A stretch of DNA of 13,273 bases, taken from assembly GCA_020832725.1 (NCBI GenBank), contig JAFIEC010000124.1, positions 1-13,273 on the forward strand, in the 5' to 3' direction. The translations under genes and the position numbers were made by a program. Position 1 is the stretch's first letter; each line of letters opens with the position of its first letter. The DNA is from Paracoccaceae bacterium (GTDB lineage: Bacteria; Pseudomonadota; Alphaproteobacteria; Rhodobacterales; Rhodobacteraceae). The notes beneath the pieces were generated by a model, which was not told where the DNA came from, searched no databases, and saw only the letters and a list, made by a program, of their open reading frames with translations. Shown here one piece after another: positions 6,742 through 13,273 of this stretch.

Positions 6742-8322
6742 TCAGGCACCCAGAGCGCGTGCAGCGAGATAGCCCGAGCCGCCGCCCAGCCCCGGCCCCG
6801 GATGGGTGGAGGCGCCGATGTGCAGCAGCCCCTTTACCGGCAGCGTCCCGTTGCGCGAATGGGCGAAGGGACGCCACAGGAAGAACTGGTCGATCGAGCA
6901 TGCCCCGCCATAGGGATCACCCCCGACAAGGTTGACGTTGATCGCCTCCAGATCGGCAGGTGAGAACGCACGTCGCGCCAACTTTACCGCCTCGAAATTG
7001 CGGATGTGGCGGGCAAGGATCGTCTCGATCCGGTCGGCAAACGCCTCGCGGATTTCGGGGGTCCAGTCGGGGCCCGTCGAGATCTCGCCGCCCGCGTCGC
7101 CCTTGATCAGGCGGGGCGCATCGGGGATCTGCAGCCACAGGATGGCCTTGCCCTCGGGGCAGCGCGAGGGATCGAGGCGGTGAGGCTGGCCCACACAGAT
7201 CGTGGGGATCGCGGGCAGCATTCCGCGTTCAGCCTCGTTTGCCGAGCGCGAGACAGAGTCGATGCCATCCGCGAGGTGGATCAGCGCCACATCCTCTAGG
7301 CCCTCGGCAATCCATTCAGGGGGCCCATCCAGAGCGTAGTGAAGCTGGAAATTGCCCCGCCCGTGACGAAAGCGCGTCGCCGCGGCGCGGTCCTCGGCGG
7401 CGGGGGCCGGATCGGCATCGCGCAGAAGGCGGCCATAAAGCTGCGCTGGCGCGACGGAGGCCAGCACCGAGGGTGCCGTGACCTCTTCGCCATCGGTCAA
7501 CGCCACGCCGCGCACCCGGTTGCGCTGCACCAGAATGCGGTCCACGTCGGCCCCGGTGCGCACGGCTCCGCCCGCACCCTCGATCAGGCTGCGAAAGGCT
7601 TCGGCTGCGGCCCCCGCTCCGCCCCTGACCACAGGTGCCCCGGCCGCCTCCAGTGCGAAGGCAATGACCTTGCCCATCTGGCCGGAATAGGCGCTTTCGG
7701 GCGTCAGCCCGGCATGCAGCACCCAGGGTGCCCACAGGGCCTGCACATCGGGGCTGGCATAGGTTGTCTCGAGCCAGCCACGCGCCGGAGCGAGGGCCGC
7801 GCCGAACCACGCCATGAGGCCCCGGAGGCCACGCCTGCGCGCCCGACCCGCCAGCAACCGCGCCATCTCCCACGACCACAGCCTCCCGCCCAGCAGCGCG
7901 AACAGAAACGGCGCGTCGGCCTCGATCGCGCCGACATCGGCGGCATGGGCAGCACCGTCCCCGCCTGCACGCGCGTCCCATGCGGCGACATTCGCGGCCC
8001 GGTCGGTCGAGAGCACCAGTGCGGATCCGGCAGGGCGCAGCACGGCTGTCGGGTGGGCCGTGTGGCAGAATTCCAGACCATTGCGCGCAAGCGCCGCGCC
8101 CAATGTGGCATGGGCAGGAGATGTCAGGAACAGAACGAAGGTCGCGGCCATGACGTCATGATGGAAACCGGGGAGGGTCACCTCTTCGGTCCGCATGCAT
8201 CCGCCCGGCTCTTGCGCCCGTTCCAGAACCAGAACCCTGCGCCCCTTCTGCGCAAGCATGGCTGCGGCCACCAGCCCGTTTATCCCCGAGCCGACAACGA
8301 TGTGATCCCAAGCCTCGGCCAT
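6742..8322 (-). CDS. FAD-dependent oxidoreductase, phytoene-desaturase/PYROXD2-like (copy A)
   Basis: A 526-residue cytoplasmic flavoprotein of the CrtI/amine-oxidase superfamily. The N-terminal Rossmann motif HIVVGSGINGLVAAAML (7-23) has an intact GxGxxG, followed by the ribose-binding acid and loop LVLERAQEPGG (31-41). The C-terminal FAD motif is HPGPGLGGGSGYLAA (about 507-521). NLVGGDPYGG (464-473) and FFLWRP (480-485) are shared with the divergent neighbour at 8417. The family oxidises or isomerises C-C or C-N bonds. Members include carotenoid desaturases, CrtO-type ketolases and the PYROXD2 group of unclear function. No other carotenoid gene is in the window, so a pigment role is not supported. 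The ATG at 8322 has GGGGTGAAAG upstream. It is transcribed away from copy B and probably shares regulation with it through the 94-bp gap. Confidence 0.9.
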   Translation of the reverse strand: MAEAWDHIVVGSGINGLVAAAMLAQKGRRVLVLERAQEPGGCMRTEEVTLPGFHHDVMAATFVLFLTSPAHATLGAALARNGLEFCHTAHPTAVLRPAGSALVLSTDRAANVAAWDARAGGDGAAHAADVGAIEADAPFLFALLGGRLWSWEMARLLAGRARRRGLRGLMAWFGAALAPARGWLETTYASPDVQALWAPWVLHAGLTPESAYSGQMGKVIAFALEAAGAPVVRGGAGAAAEAFRSLIEGAGGAVRTGADVDRILVQRNRVRGVALTDGEEVTAPSVLASVAPAQLYGRLLRDADPAPAAEDRAAATRFRHGRGNFQLHYALDGPPEWIAEGLEDVALIHLADGIDSVSRSANEAERGMLPAIPTICVGQPHRLDPSRCPEGKAILWLQIPDAPRLIKGDAGGEISTGPDWTPEIREAFADRIETILARHIRNFEAVKLARRAFSPADLEAINVNLVGGDPYGGACSIDQFFLWRPFAHSRNGTLPVKGLLHIGASTHPGPGLGGGSGYLAARALGA

Positions 8323-8363
8323 CTTTCACCCCGACCTGCCGCGCCGATCGCGCAATTCCATGC

Positions 8364-8392
8364 TGGACAGATTTCAATGTATTTGCAAGTAT
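8364..8392 (+). promoter_or_regulatory. Candidate promoter for flavoenzyme copy B and the transporter
   Basis: TGGACA (five of six to TTGACA, 8364-8369), a 17-bp spacer and AAGTAT (8387-8392, three of six to TATAAT) would start transcription about 18 nt before the ATG at 8417. The ribosome binding site AGGG (8406-8409) lies 7 nt from the start. The gap is clearly more AT-rich than the flanking genes, as expected for a divergent promoter region. The match is modest. Confidence 0.35.
8380..8391. promoter_or_regulatory. Candidate operator: near-palindrome in the divergent gap
   Basis: TATTTGCAAGTA is self-complementary at 10 of 12 positions around a TTGCAA core. It overlaps the candidate -10 of copy B and lies between the two divergent starts, where a dimeric repressor or activator could control both sides. 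No regulator gene is in the window, and one such short motif can occur by chance. Confidence 0.3.
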
Positions 8393-8416
8393 TCGACAGC
8401 GTATCAGGGTGGATGA

Positions 8417-9985
8417 ATGCAGAACGAGTATGATGCCGTGATCGTGGGGGCGGGCCACAATTCACTGGCCTGTGGCCTGCATCTGGCAGCCCGCGGCTGG
8501 TCCGTTGCCCTGTTCGAGCGGGGCGCGGAACCCGGGGGCGCAGTGCGCTCGGGCGAATACACACATCCGGGCTTTGTCCATGACTGGGCCGCGATGAACC
8601 TGTCCCTTTTCGCGGGCTCCCCCTTCTTTCGCCAGCACGGCGCCGAGATCACCCGTCACGGGCTGGAGTTCGTGCCCGTGCAACATTGCTTTGCCAGTGT
8701 CTTTCCCGATGGGAAATGGCTGGGCGTCTCCACCGATCTGGAGGCGACGGCGAGCCGCATCGCCGCCCTGTCGGAACGGGATTCGGCCACCTGGCGATGG
8801 CTTGTCGCGGAATTTCCCGCAGAGGCGGAGCATCTCTTCGGCCTGCTTGGCAGCCCCATGAGCCGGCGCGGGCTTGCAGCTTTTTCGTGGCGGCTGTGGC
8901 GGGCGCGGGGCACTGGCGGGGCGCTGGCGCTTTCCCGATTCCTGCTGTCGTCGCCACGCAAATGGCTGGAGGAAACCTTCGAGCGCCCCGAGATGCATGC
9001 GTTGCTGGGAGCCTGGGGGATGCATCTCGACTTTGCGCCCGACATCGCCGGAGGCGCGCTCTTTCCCTACCTTGAAGGCATGGCCAACCAGTCCTTCGGC
9101 ATGGTGCTGGGCAAGGGTGGGGCGGGGTCGATGAGCGATGCGATGGTGGCGGCTCTACGGGCCCGAGGCGGCCTTGTGGAATGTGGGGCCGAGGTCGTGA
9201 CCATCCGTCACGAGGGCGGAGAGGCACGGGGCATCACCCTGGCCGATGGCCAGGAGATCAGGGCGCGCAAGGCGGTGATCGCGAATGTCGCCCCTTCTGC
9301 CCTGACCCGGCTGACAGGACCCCTCGAGGCCGGCTTTGACCGCGCCATGGCCAACTTCTCCCACGCACCGGGCACGATGATGATCCATCTCGCGCTGGAG
9401 GACCTGCCGGACTGGCGGGCATCGCCGGAATTGCGCGACTTCGCCTATGTGCATGTGGCACCCTCACTCGACCAGATGGCGCGGACCTATTCCGAGGCAA
9501 AAGCCGGGCTGCTGCCGTCCGAGCCAGTGGTCGTGGTCGGCCAGCCCACCGTGATCGACCGGTCGCGCGCGCCCGAGGGCAGGCACGTCCTTTGGGTGCA
9601 GGTGCGCATGGCCCCCGCAGTGATCCGGGGGGACGCGGCGGGCAAGATCGCCGCGCGCGACTGGGCCGACGCGGCAGAGCCCTTCGCAGAGCGTGTTCTC
9701 GACCTGCTGGAGGGCCATGCCCCGGGGCTGCGCGCGCGCATCATCGGACGCAGGATCGTGACCCCCGACGCGCTGGAAGCCGACAATCCCAACCTTGTGG
9801 GTGGCGATCAGGTCTGCGGCAGCCATCATCTGGCACAGCATTTCCTGTTCCGCCCGGCGCGTGGCCATGCCGATGGCTCCACGCCATTGCGGCGGCTGCA
9901 CCTGACGGGTGCCGCCGTCTGGCCGGGAGGCGGCACCGGGGCGGGACCGGGCGTTCTGCTGGCCCGCCGGCTTGCCGGGGCCTGA
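8417..9985 (+). CDS. FAD-dependent oxidoreductase, phytoene-desaturase/PYROXD2-like (copy B)
   Basis: A 522-residue flavoprotein clearly paralogous to the one encoded at 6742-8322. The N-terminal motif AVIVGAGHNSLACGL (7-21) has serine where the third glycine of GxGxxG usually is. I recall GAGHNSL in other members of this family, so FAD binding is probably kept. LFERGAEPGG (32-41) follows. Shared blocks with copy A include VGQP with SRxPEG in the second half, NLVGGD (459-464), FLFRP and the C-terminal FAD region LTGAAVWPGGGTGAG (about 496-510). The ATG at 8417 is supported by AGGG seven nt upstream and by the family N-terminus. The stop is 41 bp before the binding-protein gene on the same strand with no terminator between, so it is likely the first gene of the transporter operon. 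The substrate is unknown. Confidence 0.9.
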   Translation: MQNEYDAVIVGAGHNSLACGLHLAARGWSVALFERGAEPGGAVRSGEYTHPGFVHDWAAMNLSLFAGSPFFRQHGAEITRHGLEFVPVQHCFASVFPDGKWLGVSTDLEATASRIAALSERDSATWRWLVAEFPAEAEHLFGLLGSPMSRRGLAAFSWRLWRARGTGGALALSRFLLSSPRKWLEETFERPEMHALLGAWGMHLDFAPDIAGGALFPYLEGMANQSFGMVLGKGGAGSMSDAMVAALRARGGLVECGAEVVTIRHEGGEARGITLADGQEIRARKAVIANVAPSALTRLTGPLEAGFDRAMANFSHAPGTMMIHLALEDLPDWRASPELRDFAYVHVAPSLDQMARTYSEAKAGLLPSEPVVVVGQPTVIDRSRAPEGRHVLWVQVRMAPAVIRGDAAGKIAARDWADAAEPFAERVLDLLEGHAPGLRARIIGRRIVTPDALEADNPNLVGGDQVCGSHHLAQHFLFRPARGHADGSTPLRRLHLTGAAVWPGGGTGAGPGVLLARRLAGA

Positions 9986-10026
9986 ACAACGACCGACCGA
10001 CAACCAGAAACCAACCGGGAGACACA

Positions 10027-11559
10027 ATGATGAAGATGAACAGACGCACCCTGCTGCAGATGTCGGCAGCCTCGGTGACACTGAGTGTGGCCCTGCCGAA
10101 GCTCGCGGCCGCCCAGACGATCGACGAACTGGTGATCGCCTACAACGTGAACCTGCCACAATGGGACCCTACCACCGGCCCCTCCGCAGTCAATCCGACG
10201 ATCCAGGGCATCTACCAGTCGGTCTTCGACCAGTACATCCTGCAGCAGCCCGACCTTGCGCCCGCCCCGGGCATCCTGACGGACTGGGGCTGGAACGAGG
10301 ATCGCAGCGAGGTCTGGATGGACGTGCGCGAAGGCGTGAAATGGCACGACGGCTCCGACCTGACGGCAGAGGATGTGGCCTGGTCGCTGGCCCGCGTCGC
10401 GCAAGAGGAGACCGGCAGCCCGATCCAGTTCGTCTGGGGAACGCTGGCCAACCACCGGGTGGAGGGCAACCGCGTGATCGCGGATGTGGCGCAATTCGAC
10501 CCGACCATCTTCAAGTGGATGTATTTCCTCACCGGCTACGTGCTGCCCAAGGCCTATTACGAGCGTGTGGGGCCGGGTGGTTTCGAGGCCGCGCCCATCG
10601 GCTCCGGCCCCTACATGGTTGAACGGTTCGAGCGCAACGCCTTCATCCGGCTCAAGGCCAACCCCCATTACTGGGGCCAGAAGCCGGAATTCGAAAGCGT
10701 GACCATCAAGTTCGTAACCGATGCCGGCTCGCGGGTGGCCGAGATCGAGTCGGGCAACAGCCACGTGACGCTGGAAGTGCCCTACGAGGAATTCGACCGG
10801 CTGAAGAACCGCGCGGGACTGGGCGGCGTGGCGCATCCGGTGTCGGATATCGGCATGATCTTCTTCAACGACATCGATGCGATGCTGGATGACAACGTGC
10901 GCAAGGCCGCTGTTCATGCGGTGGACAAGCAATTGATCATCGACCGGCTGCTGTCGGGTTATGGGGTGGCACTGCATACCCTGCAGACACCGGAATACAT
11001 CGCCTTCGATCCCACCATCGAGGTCGAGTACAATCCCGATCTGGCACGCGAGCTGCTGGCCGCATCGGGCTATGGGCCCAACAATCCGGTGCGCTTTACC
11101 GTCCAGACGACCCGGGGCTTCAAGCCCAAGGACTTCGAGATGATCCCGGCCATCGTCGGCATGTGGCGCCGCGTGGGCATCGAGGCCGAGATCGAAGTCT
11201 ACGAGGTGGCCAAGCATTTCGAGCTGCGCGCGGCGGATCAGCTTGCCCCTGCGGCCTTCTATAACTGGGGCAACTCGGTGGGCGATCCGACGACCTCGAC
11301 CGGCTTTGCCATGTTCGGCCCCTCGCCCCATGCCGTGTGGGATGGCGAAGATCTCATTGCCAAGATCGCGCCGCTATGGGGCGAGGCGGACGAGGAGAAG
11401 CGCATCCAGGGCTGGAAGGACGTGGACCGCTACATCGCCGAGAACGCCTATGTCCTGCCGCTCCTGCAATATGTGCAGCCGATCCTGCACGCCTCGGGGG
11501 TGAAGGTCGTGCCCCACACCTCGGGTGCGCTGCTGCCGCATCTGATGACCCGCGCCTGA
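10027..11559 (+). CDS. ABC transporter periplasmic substrate-binding protein, family 5 (DppA/OppA type)
   Basis: A 510-residue extracytoplasmic solute-binding protein of the SBP_bac_5 family, whose members bring in peptides, nickel, glycosides, opines and other solutes. The N-terminus MMKMNRRTLLQM followed by a hydrophobic stretch and LAAA-Q (cleavage near 29/30) looks like a twin-arginine signal peptide. There is no lipobox cysteine, so the protein is probably soluble in the periplasm. Family features are WTM-like VWMDVREGVKWHDGSDLTAEDV (first 20 from about 98), AAPIGSGPYMVE, RLKANPHYWG and VRKAAVHAVDK. I chose the ATG at 10027 (GGGAGA just upstream). ATGs at 10030 and 10036 are equally in frame and would change little. 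Permease genes follow directly, and the upstream flavoenzyme suggests the ligand may be its substrate or precursor. Confidence 0.93.
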   Translation: MMKMNRRTLLQMSAASVTLSVALPKLAAAQTIDELVIAYNVNLPQWDPTTGPSAVNPTIQGIYQSVFDQYILQQPDLAPAPGILTDWGWNEDRSEVWMDVREGVKWHDGSDLTAEDVAWSLARVAQEETGSPIQFVWGTLANHRVEGNRVIADVAQFDPTIFKWMYFLTGYVLPKAYYERVGPGGFEAAPIGSGPYMVERFERNAFIRLKANPHYWGQKPEFESVTIKFVTDAGSRVAEIESGNSHVTLEVPYEEFDRLKNRAGLGGVAHPVSDIGMIFFNDIDAMLDDNVRKAAVHAVDKQLIIDRLLSGYGVALHTLQTPEYIAFDPTIEVEYNPDLARELLAASGYGPNNPVRFTVQTTRGFKPKDFEMIPAIVGMWRRVGIEAEIEVYEVAKHFELRAADQLAPAAFYNWGNSVGDPTTSTGFAMFGPSPHAVWDGEDLIAKIAPLWGEADEEKRIQGWKDVDRYIAENAYVLPLLQYVQPILHASGVKVVPHTSGALLPHLMTRA

Positions 11560-11567
11560 CAGGGCCC

Positions 11568-11595
11568 GGTGCGGCCCGCGCGCGCGGGCCGCACC
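11568..11595 (+). repeat. Perfect 28-nt palindrome between binding-protein and permease genes
   Basis: The left arm GGTGCGGCCCGCGC (11568-11581) is exactly complementary to the right arm (11582-11595). In RNA it would form a very stable GC stem of about 12 bp. It starts 8 nt after the binding-protein stop and ends 11 nt before the permease start. No T tract follows, so it is more likely a stabiliser of the upstream message or a partial attenuator than a full terminator. Intercistronic hairpins of this kind behind binding-protein genes are known from maltose and histidine transport operons. Confidence 0.75.
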
Positions 11596-11606
11596 CTCCT
11601 TGCACC

Positions 11607-12614
11607 ATGCTGGTACAACGCCTCCTCATGCGCCTTGCCACCACGCTCGTGACGCTGCTCGGCGTCGCGGTGATCGTGTTCGTCGTCATTCGTGTGGTGC
11701 CCGGCAACCCCATTGCCATGATGCTGCCGCCCGGCGCGACCGCAGCAGATATCGACCGGTTGCGCGCACTCTATGGTCTGGACAAGAGCATCGCAGAGCA
11801 ATTCTTCATCTGGCTCGGCGGGGTGGTCCGTGGCGATTTCGGCACCTCCATCTCCACCCGCCAGCCGGTGCTGTCGCTGGTCCTGGGCCGGCTTCCTGCG
11901 ACACTGGAGCTTGCGACCCTTGCCCTTTTCATCGCGGTGGCGCTGGGCGGGCTGCTGGCGGTCATCGGCACACGTCGTCGCGGCACCCGCACCGAGGCCG
12001 CGATCGACGTGGCCAACGGTGTCGGCCTTTCGGTGCCCGACTTCCTTTGGGGGCTGCTGCTGATCATCCTGCTGGGCGTGGTCTGGCCGGTCTTCTTCAT
12101 CTCGGGCCGTGTCTCGCCGCAGCTCGATCTGCCCGTCGTCACCAATTTCTACCTGTTCGAAAGCGTGATCCGGCTGCGCCTTGACCTGACGGCGAACCTG
12201 CTGGCCCACATGCTGCTGCCCGCGGTGGCGCTGGCGCTCCCGCTGGCCGCGATCATCGCGCAACTGCTCAAGCAGGCGCTCAAGGAAACCATGCATGTGG
12301 ATTACGTGACCCTGGCGCGCACACGCGGCTATGGCGAGACACGGGTCATCCTGCGCGAGGCGCTGCCAAATGCGGTGCTGCCGACGCTGACCCTGGTCGG
12401 TGTGCAGTTCACCTTTCTCATCGGCGGCACCGTCATCATCGAGCGGCTGTTCTCCTACGAGGGGCTGGGCAACATGGCGATCGATGCCGTGATCAACCGC
12501 GATCTGCCGCTGATACAGGGGATCGTGATCGTCTTTGCGGTATTGTTCACGCTGGTGAACCTGCTGGTCGACCTGACCTACGCCCTTCTCAACCCGAGGC
12601 TGCGCCATGGGTGA
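11607..12614 (+). CDS. ABC transporter permease, DppB/OppB type
   Basis: A 335-residue inner-membrane permease. The start MLVQRLLMRLATTLVTLLGVAV leads into TM1 (about 9-30) and RVVPGNP (29-35), a hallmark of the DppB family. Other hydrophobic segments lie at about 99-121, 137-165, 202-222, 259-280 and 302-324, giving the usual six. GDFGTSI (76-82) and the periplasmic GRVSPQLDLP region (167-176) are typical. The cytoplasmic EAA loop, which contacts the ATPase, is at about 232-256 with ARTRGYGETRVILREALPN. The ATG at 11607 was chosen from the family N-terminus. No clear Shine-Dalgarno is visible because the palindrome lies just upstream, so translation may be weak or depend on re-initiation. 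The end overlaps the next permease by 8 nt. Confidence 0.94.
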   Translation: MLVQRLLMRLATTLVTLLGVAVIVFVVIRVVPGNPIAMMLPPGATAADIDRLRALYGLDKSIAEQFFIWLGGVVRGDFGTSISTRQPVLSLVLGRLPATLELATLALFIAVALGGLLAVIGTRRRGTRTEAAIDVANGVGLSVPDFLWGLLLIILLGVVWPVFFISGRVSPQLDLPVVTNFYLFESVIRLRLDLTANLLAHMLLPAVALALPLAAIIAQLLKQALKETMHVDYVTLARTRGYGETRVILREALPNAVLPTLTLVGVQFTFLIGGTVIIERLFSYEGLGNMAIDAVINRDLPLIQGIVIVFAVLFTLVNLLVDLTYALLNPRLRHG

Positions 12615-13273
12615 CGGGCGCGGAGCGGTCGGGCGACGGGCGGGACTGCGGCTGTGGCTTTCGGCCGGGTGGCTGGGATTGCTGGTCACGGTGGCCCTGT
12701 TGGCGCCCGTGCTGGCGCCTCACAATCCGCTGGAACAGGATCTGTTCACATCCCGCCTGCCCCCCTTCTGGATGGACGGGGCAGAGCCGGGCTATTGGCT
12801 CGGCACCGACAGCCTTGGCCGCGACGTGCTCAGCCGGATCATGCATGGCGCGCGGATCGCGCTGATTGTGGCGGTGGTCGCCGGAACGCTGACCTGCCTG
12901 CTGGGTGCCACGCTGGGCCTGATCGCCGGGTATTACCGGGGCTGGGCCGATCTGGTGATCTCTCGGCTTGTGGACATCTGGATGGCCTTTCCGCCCGTCC
13001 TGTTCGCGATCCTGCTGATCGCGGTCCTGGGCACCGGGCTGACCTCGATCATCATCGCAATCGTGGTGATCGACTGGACACGCTTTGCCCGGGTGGTGAG
13101 GGCCGAGACCATGAGCCAGAGCGCGATGGATTACGTGGCCGCGGCGCAGGTGGCCGGAAAAAAGCGGATGGGCACCTTGCTGACCGATATCCTGCCCAAC
13201 TTCCTTCCCACGATCGTGGTCCTCCTGACGCTGGAAATGGGTATGGCGGTGATCGTCGAGGCGATGCTTTGTT
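12607..13273 (+). CDS. ABC transporter permease, DppC/OppC type, cut by window end
   Basis: Second inner-membrane subunit of the importer. I translated 222 residues from the ATG at 12607 with no stop before the window ends. The family is usually about 280-300 residues, so some 60-80 are missing. A TM segment (about 17-37) is followed by APHNPLEQD (37-45) and the DppC hallmark LGTDSLGRDVLSR (65-77) with HGARIAL (80-86). LVDIWMAFP (121-129) and the EAA loop around YVAAAQVAGKKRMGTLLTDI (176-195) then ILPN (195-198) are present. It overlaps the DppB-type gene by 8 nt, which suggests coupled translation. ATPase genes would be expected next but are outside the window. Confidence 0.94.
   Translation, partial: MGDGRGAVGRRAGLRLWLSAGWLGLLVTVALLAPVLAPHNPLEQDLFTSRLPPFWMDGAEPGYWLGTDSLGRDVLSRIMHGARIALIVAVVAGTLTCLLGATLGLIAGYYRGWADLVISRLVDIWMAFPPVLFAILLIAVLGTGLTSIIIAIVVIDWTRFARVVRAETMSQSAMDYVAAAQVAGKKRMGTLLTDILPNFLPTIVVLLTLEMGMAVIVEAMLC

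Noticed and set aside
6742..9985. Carotenoid biosynthesis cluster
   Set aside because: The flavoenzymes resemble CrtI and CrtO, but no crtB, crtE, crtY or photosynthesis genes are present and the neighbours are transporter genes.
9592..10026. Extension of the binding protein by 145 residues into the flavoenzyme gene
   Set aside because: The extra part is out-of-frame copy B sequence. The signal peptide and ribosome binding site fix the start at or near 10027.
9826..12689. Long minus-strand open frames (501 and 413 codons) opposite the binding protein and permease
   Set aside because: They are GC-driven shadows of clear transporter genes and match no family I know.
1..13273. CRISPR array, insertion sequence or rRNA
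   Set aside because: I saw no regularly spaced repeats, no transposase motifs or terminal inverted repeats with target duplications, and no rRNA-like sequence.

Overview
The window looks like chromosomal DNA from a GC-rich alphaproteobacterium, most probably a member of the Rhodobacteraceae. The reasons are the very high GC content, the gene order rplU-rpmA-GNAT-obgE-proB-proA, the L21 protein with a long helix-hairpin-helix tail, and the protein sequences. This placement comes from recognising the families, not from a database search.

Left half, minus strand (1-4974): a housekeeping block reading right to left. rplU (L21) and rpmA (L27) are followed by a terminator-like hairpin. Then comes a tightly packed cluster of a RimJ/RimL-type GNAT acetyltransferase, obgE (ribosome-assembly GTPase), proB (glutamate 5-kinase) and proA (gamma-glutamyl phosphate reductase, cut by the window start). 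obgE/proB overlap by 13 nt and proB/proA by 4 nt (ATGA), so translational coupling is likely. rplU has a good sigma70-type promoter (TTGACA, 17 bp, CATAAG) and a leader of about 200 nt containing three GC-rich inverted repeats.

Centre (5265-6741): a tRNA-Ser(CGA) gene with encoded CCA diverges from rplU. A 399-bp stretch with no recognisable gene follows, then a lone membrane-anchored alpha/beta hydrolase.

Right half (6742-13273): two paralogous CrtI/PYROXD2-like FAD oxidoreductases are divergently transcribed from a 94-bp shared intergenic region. The plus-strand copy leads into a Dpp/Opp-type ABC importer: a periplasmic binding protein with a twin-arginine-like signal, a DppB-type permease and a DppC-type permease cut by the window end. 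A perfect 28-nt palindrome separates the binding-protein gene from the permeases. The pairing of two related flavoenzymes with a solute importer suggests a dedicated uptake-and-oxidation pathway. The substrate cannot be read from the sequence, and this is the best candidate here for an undescribed system.
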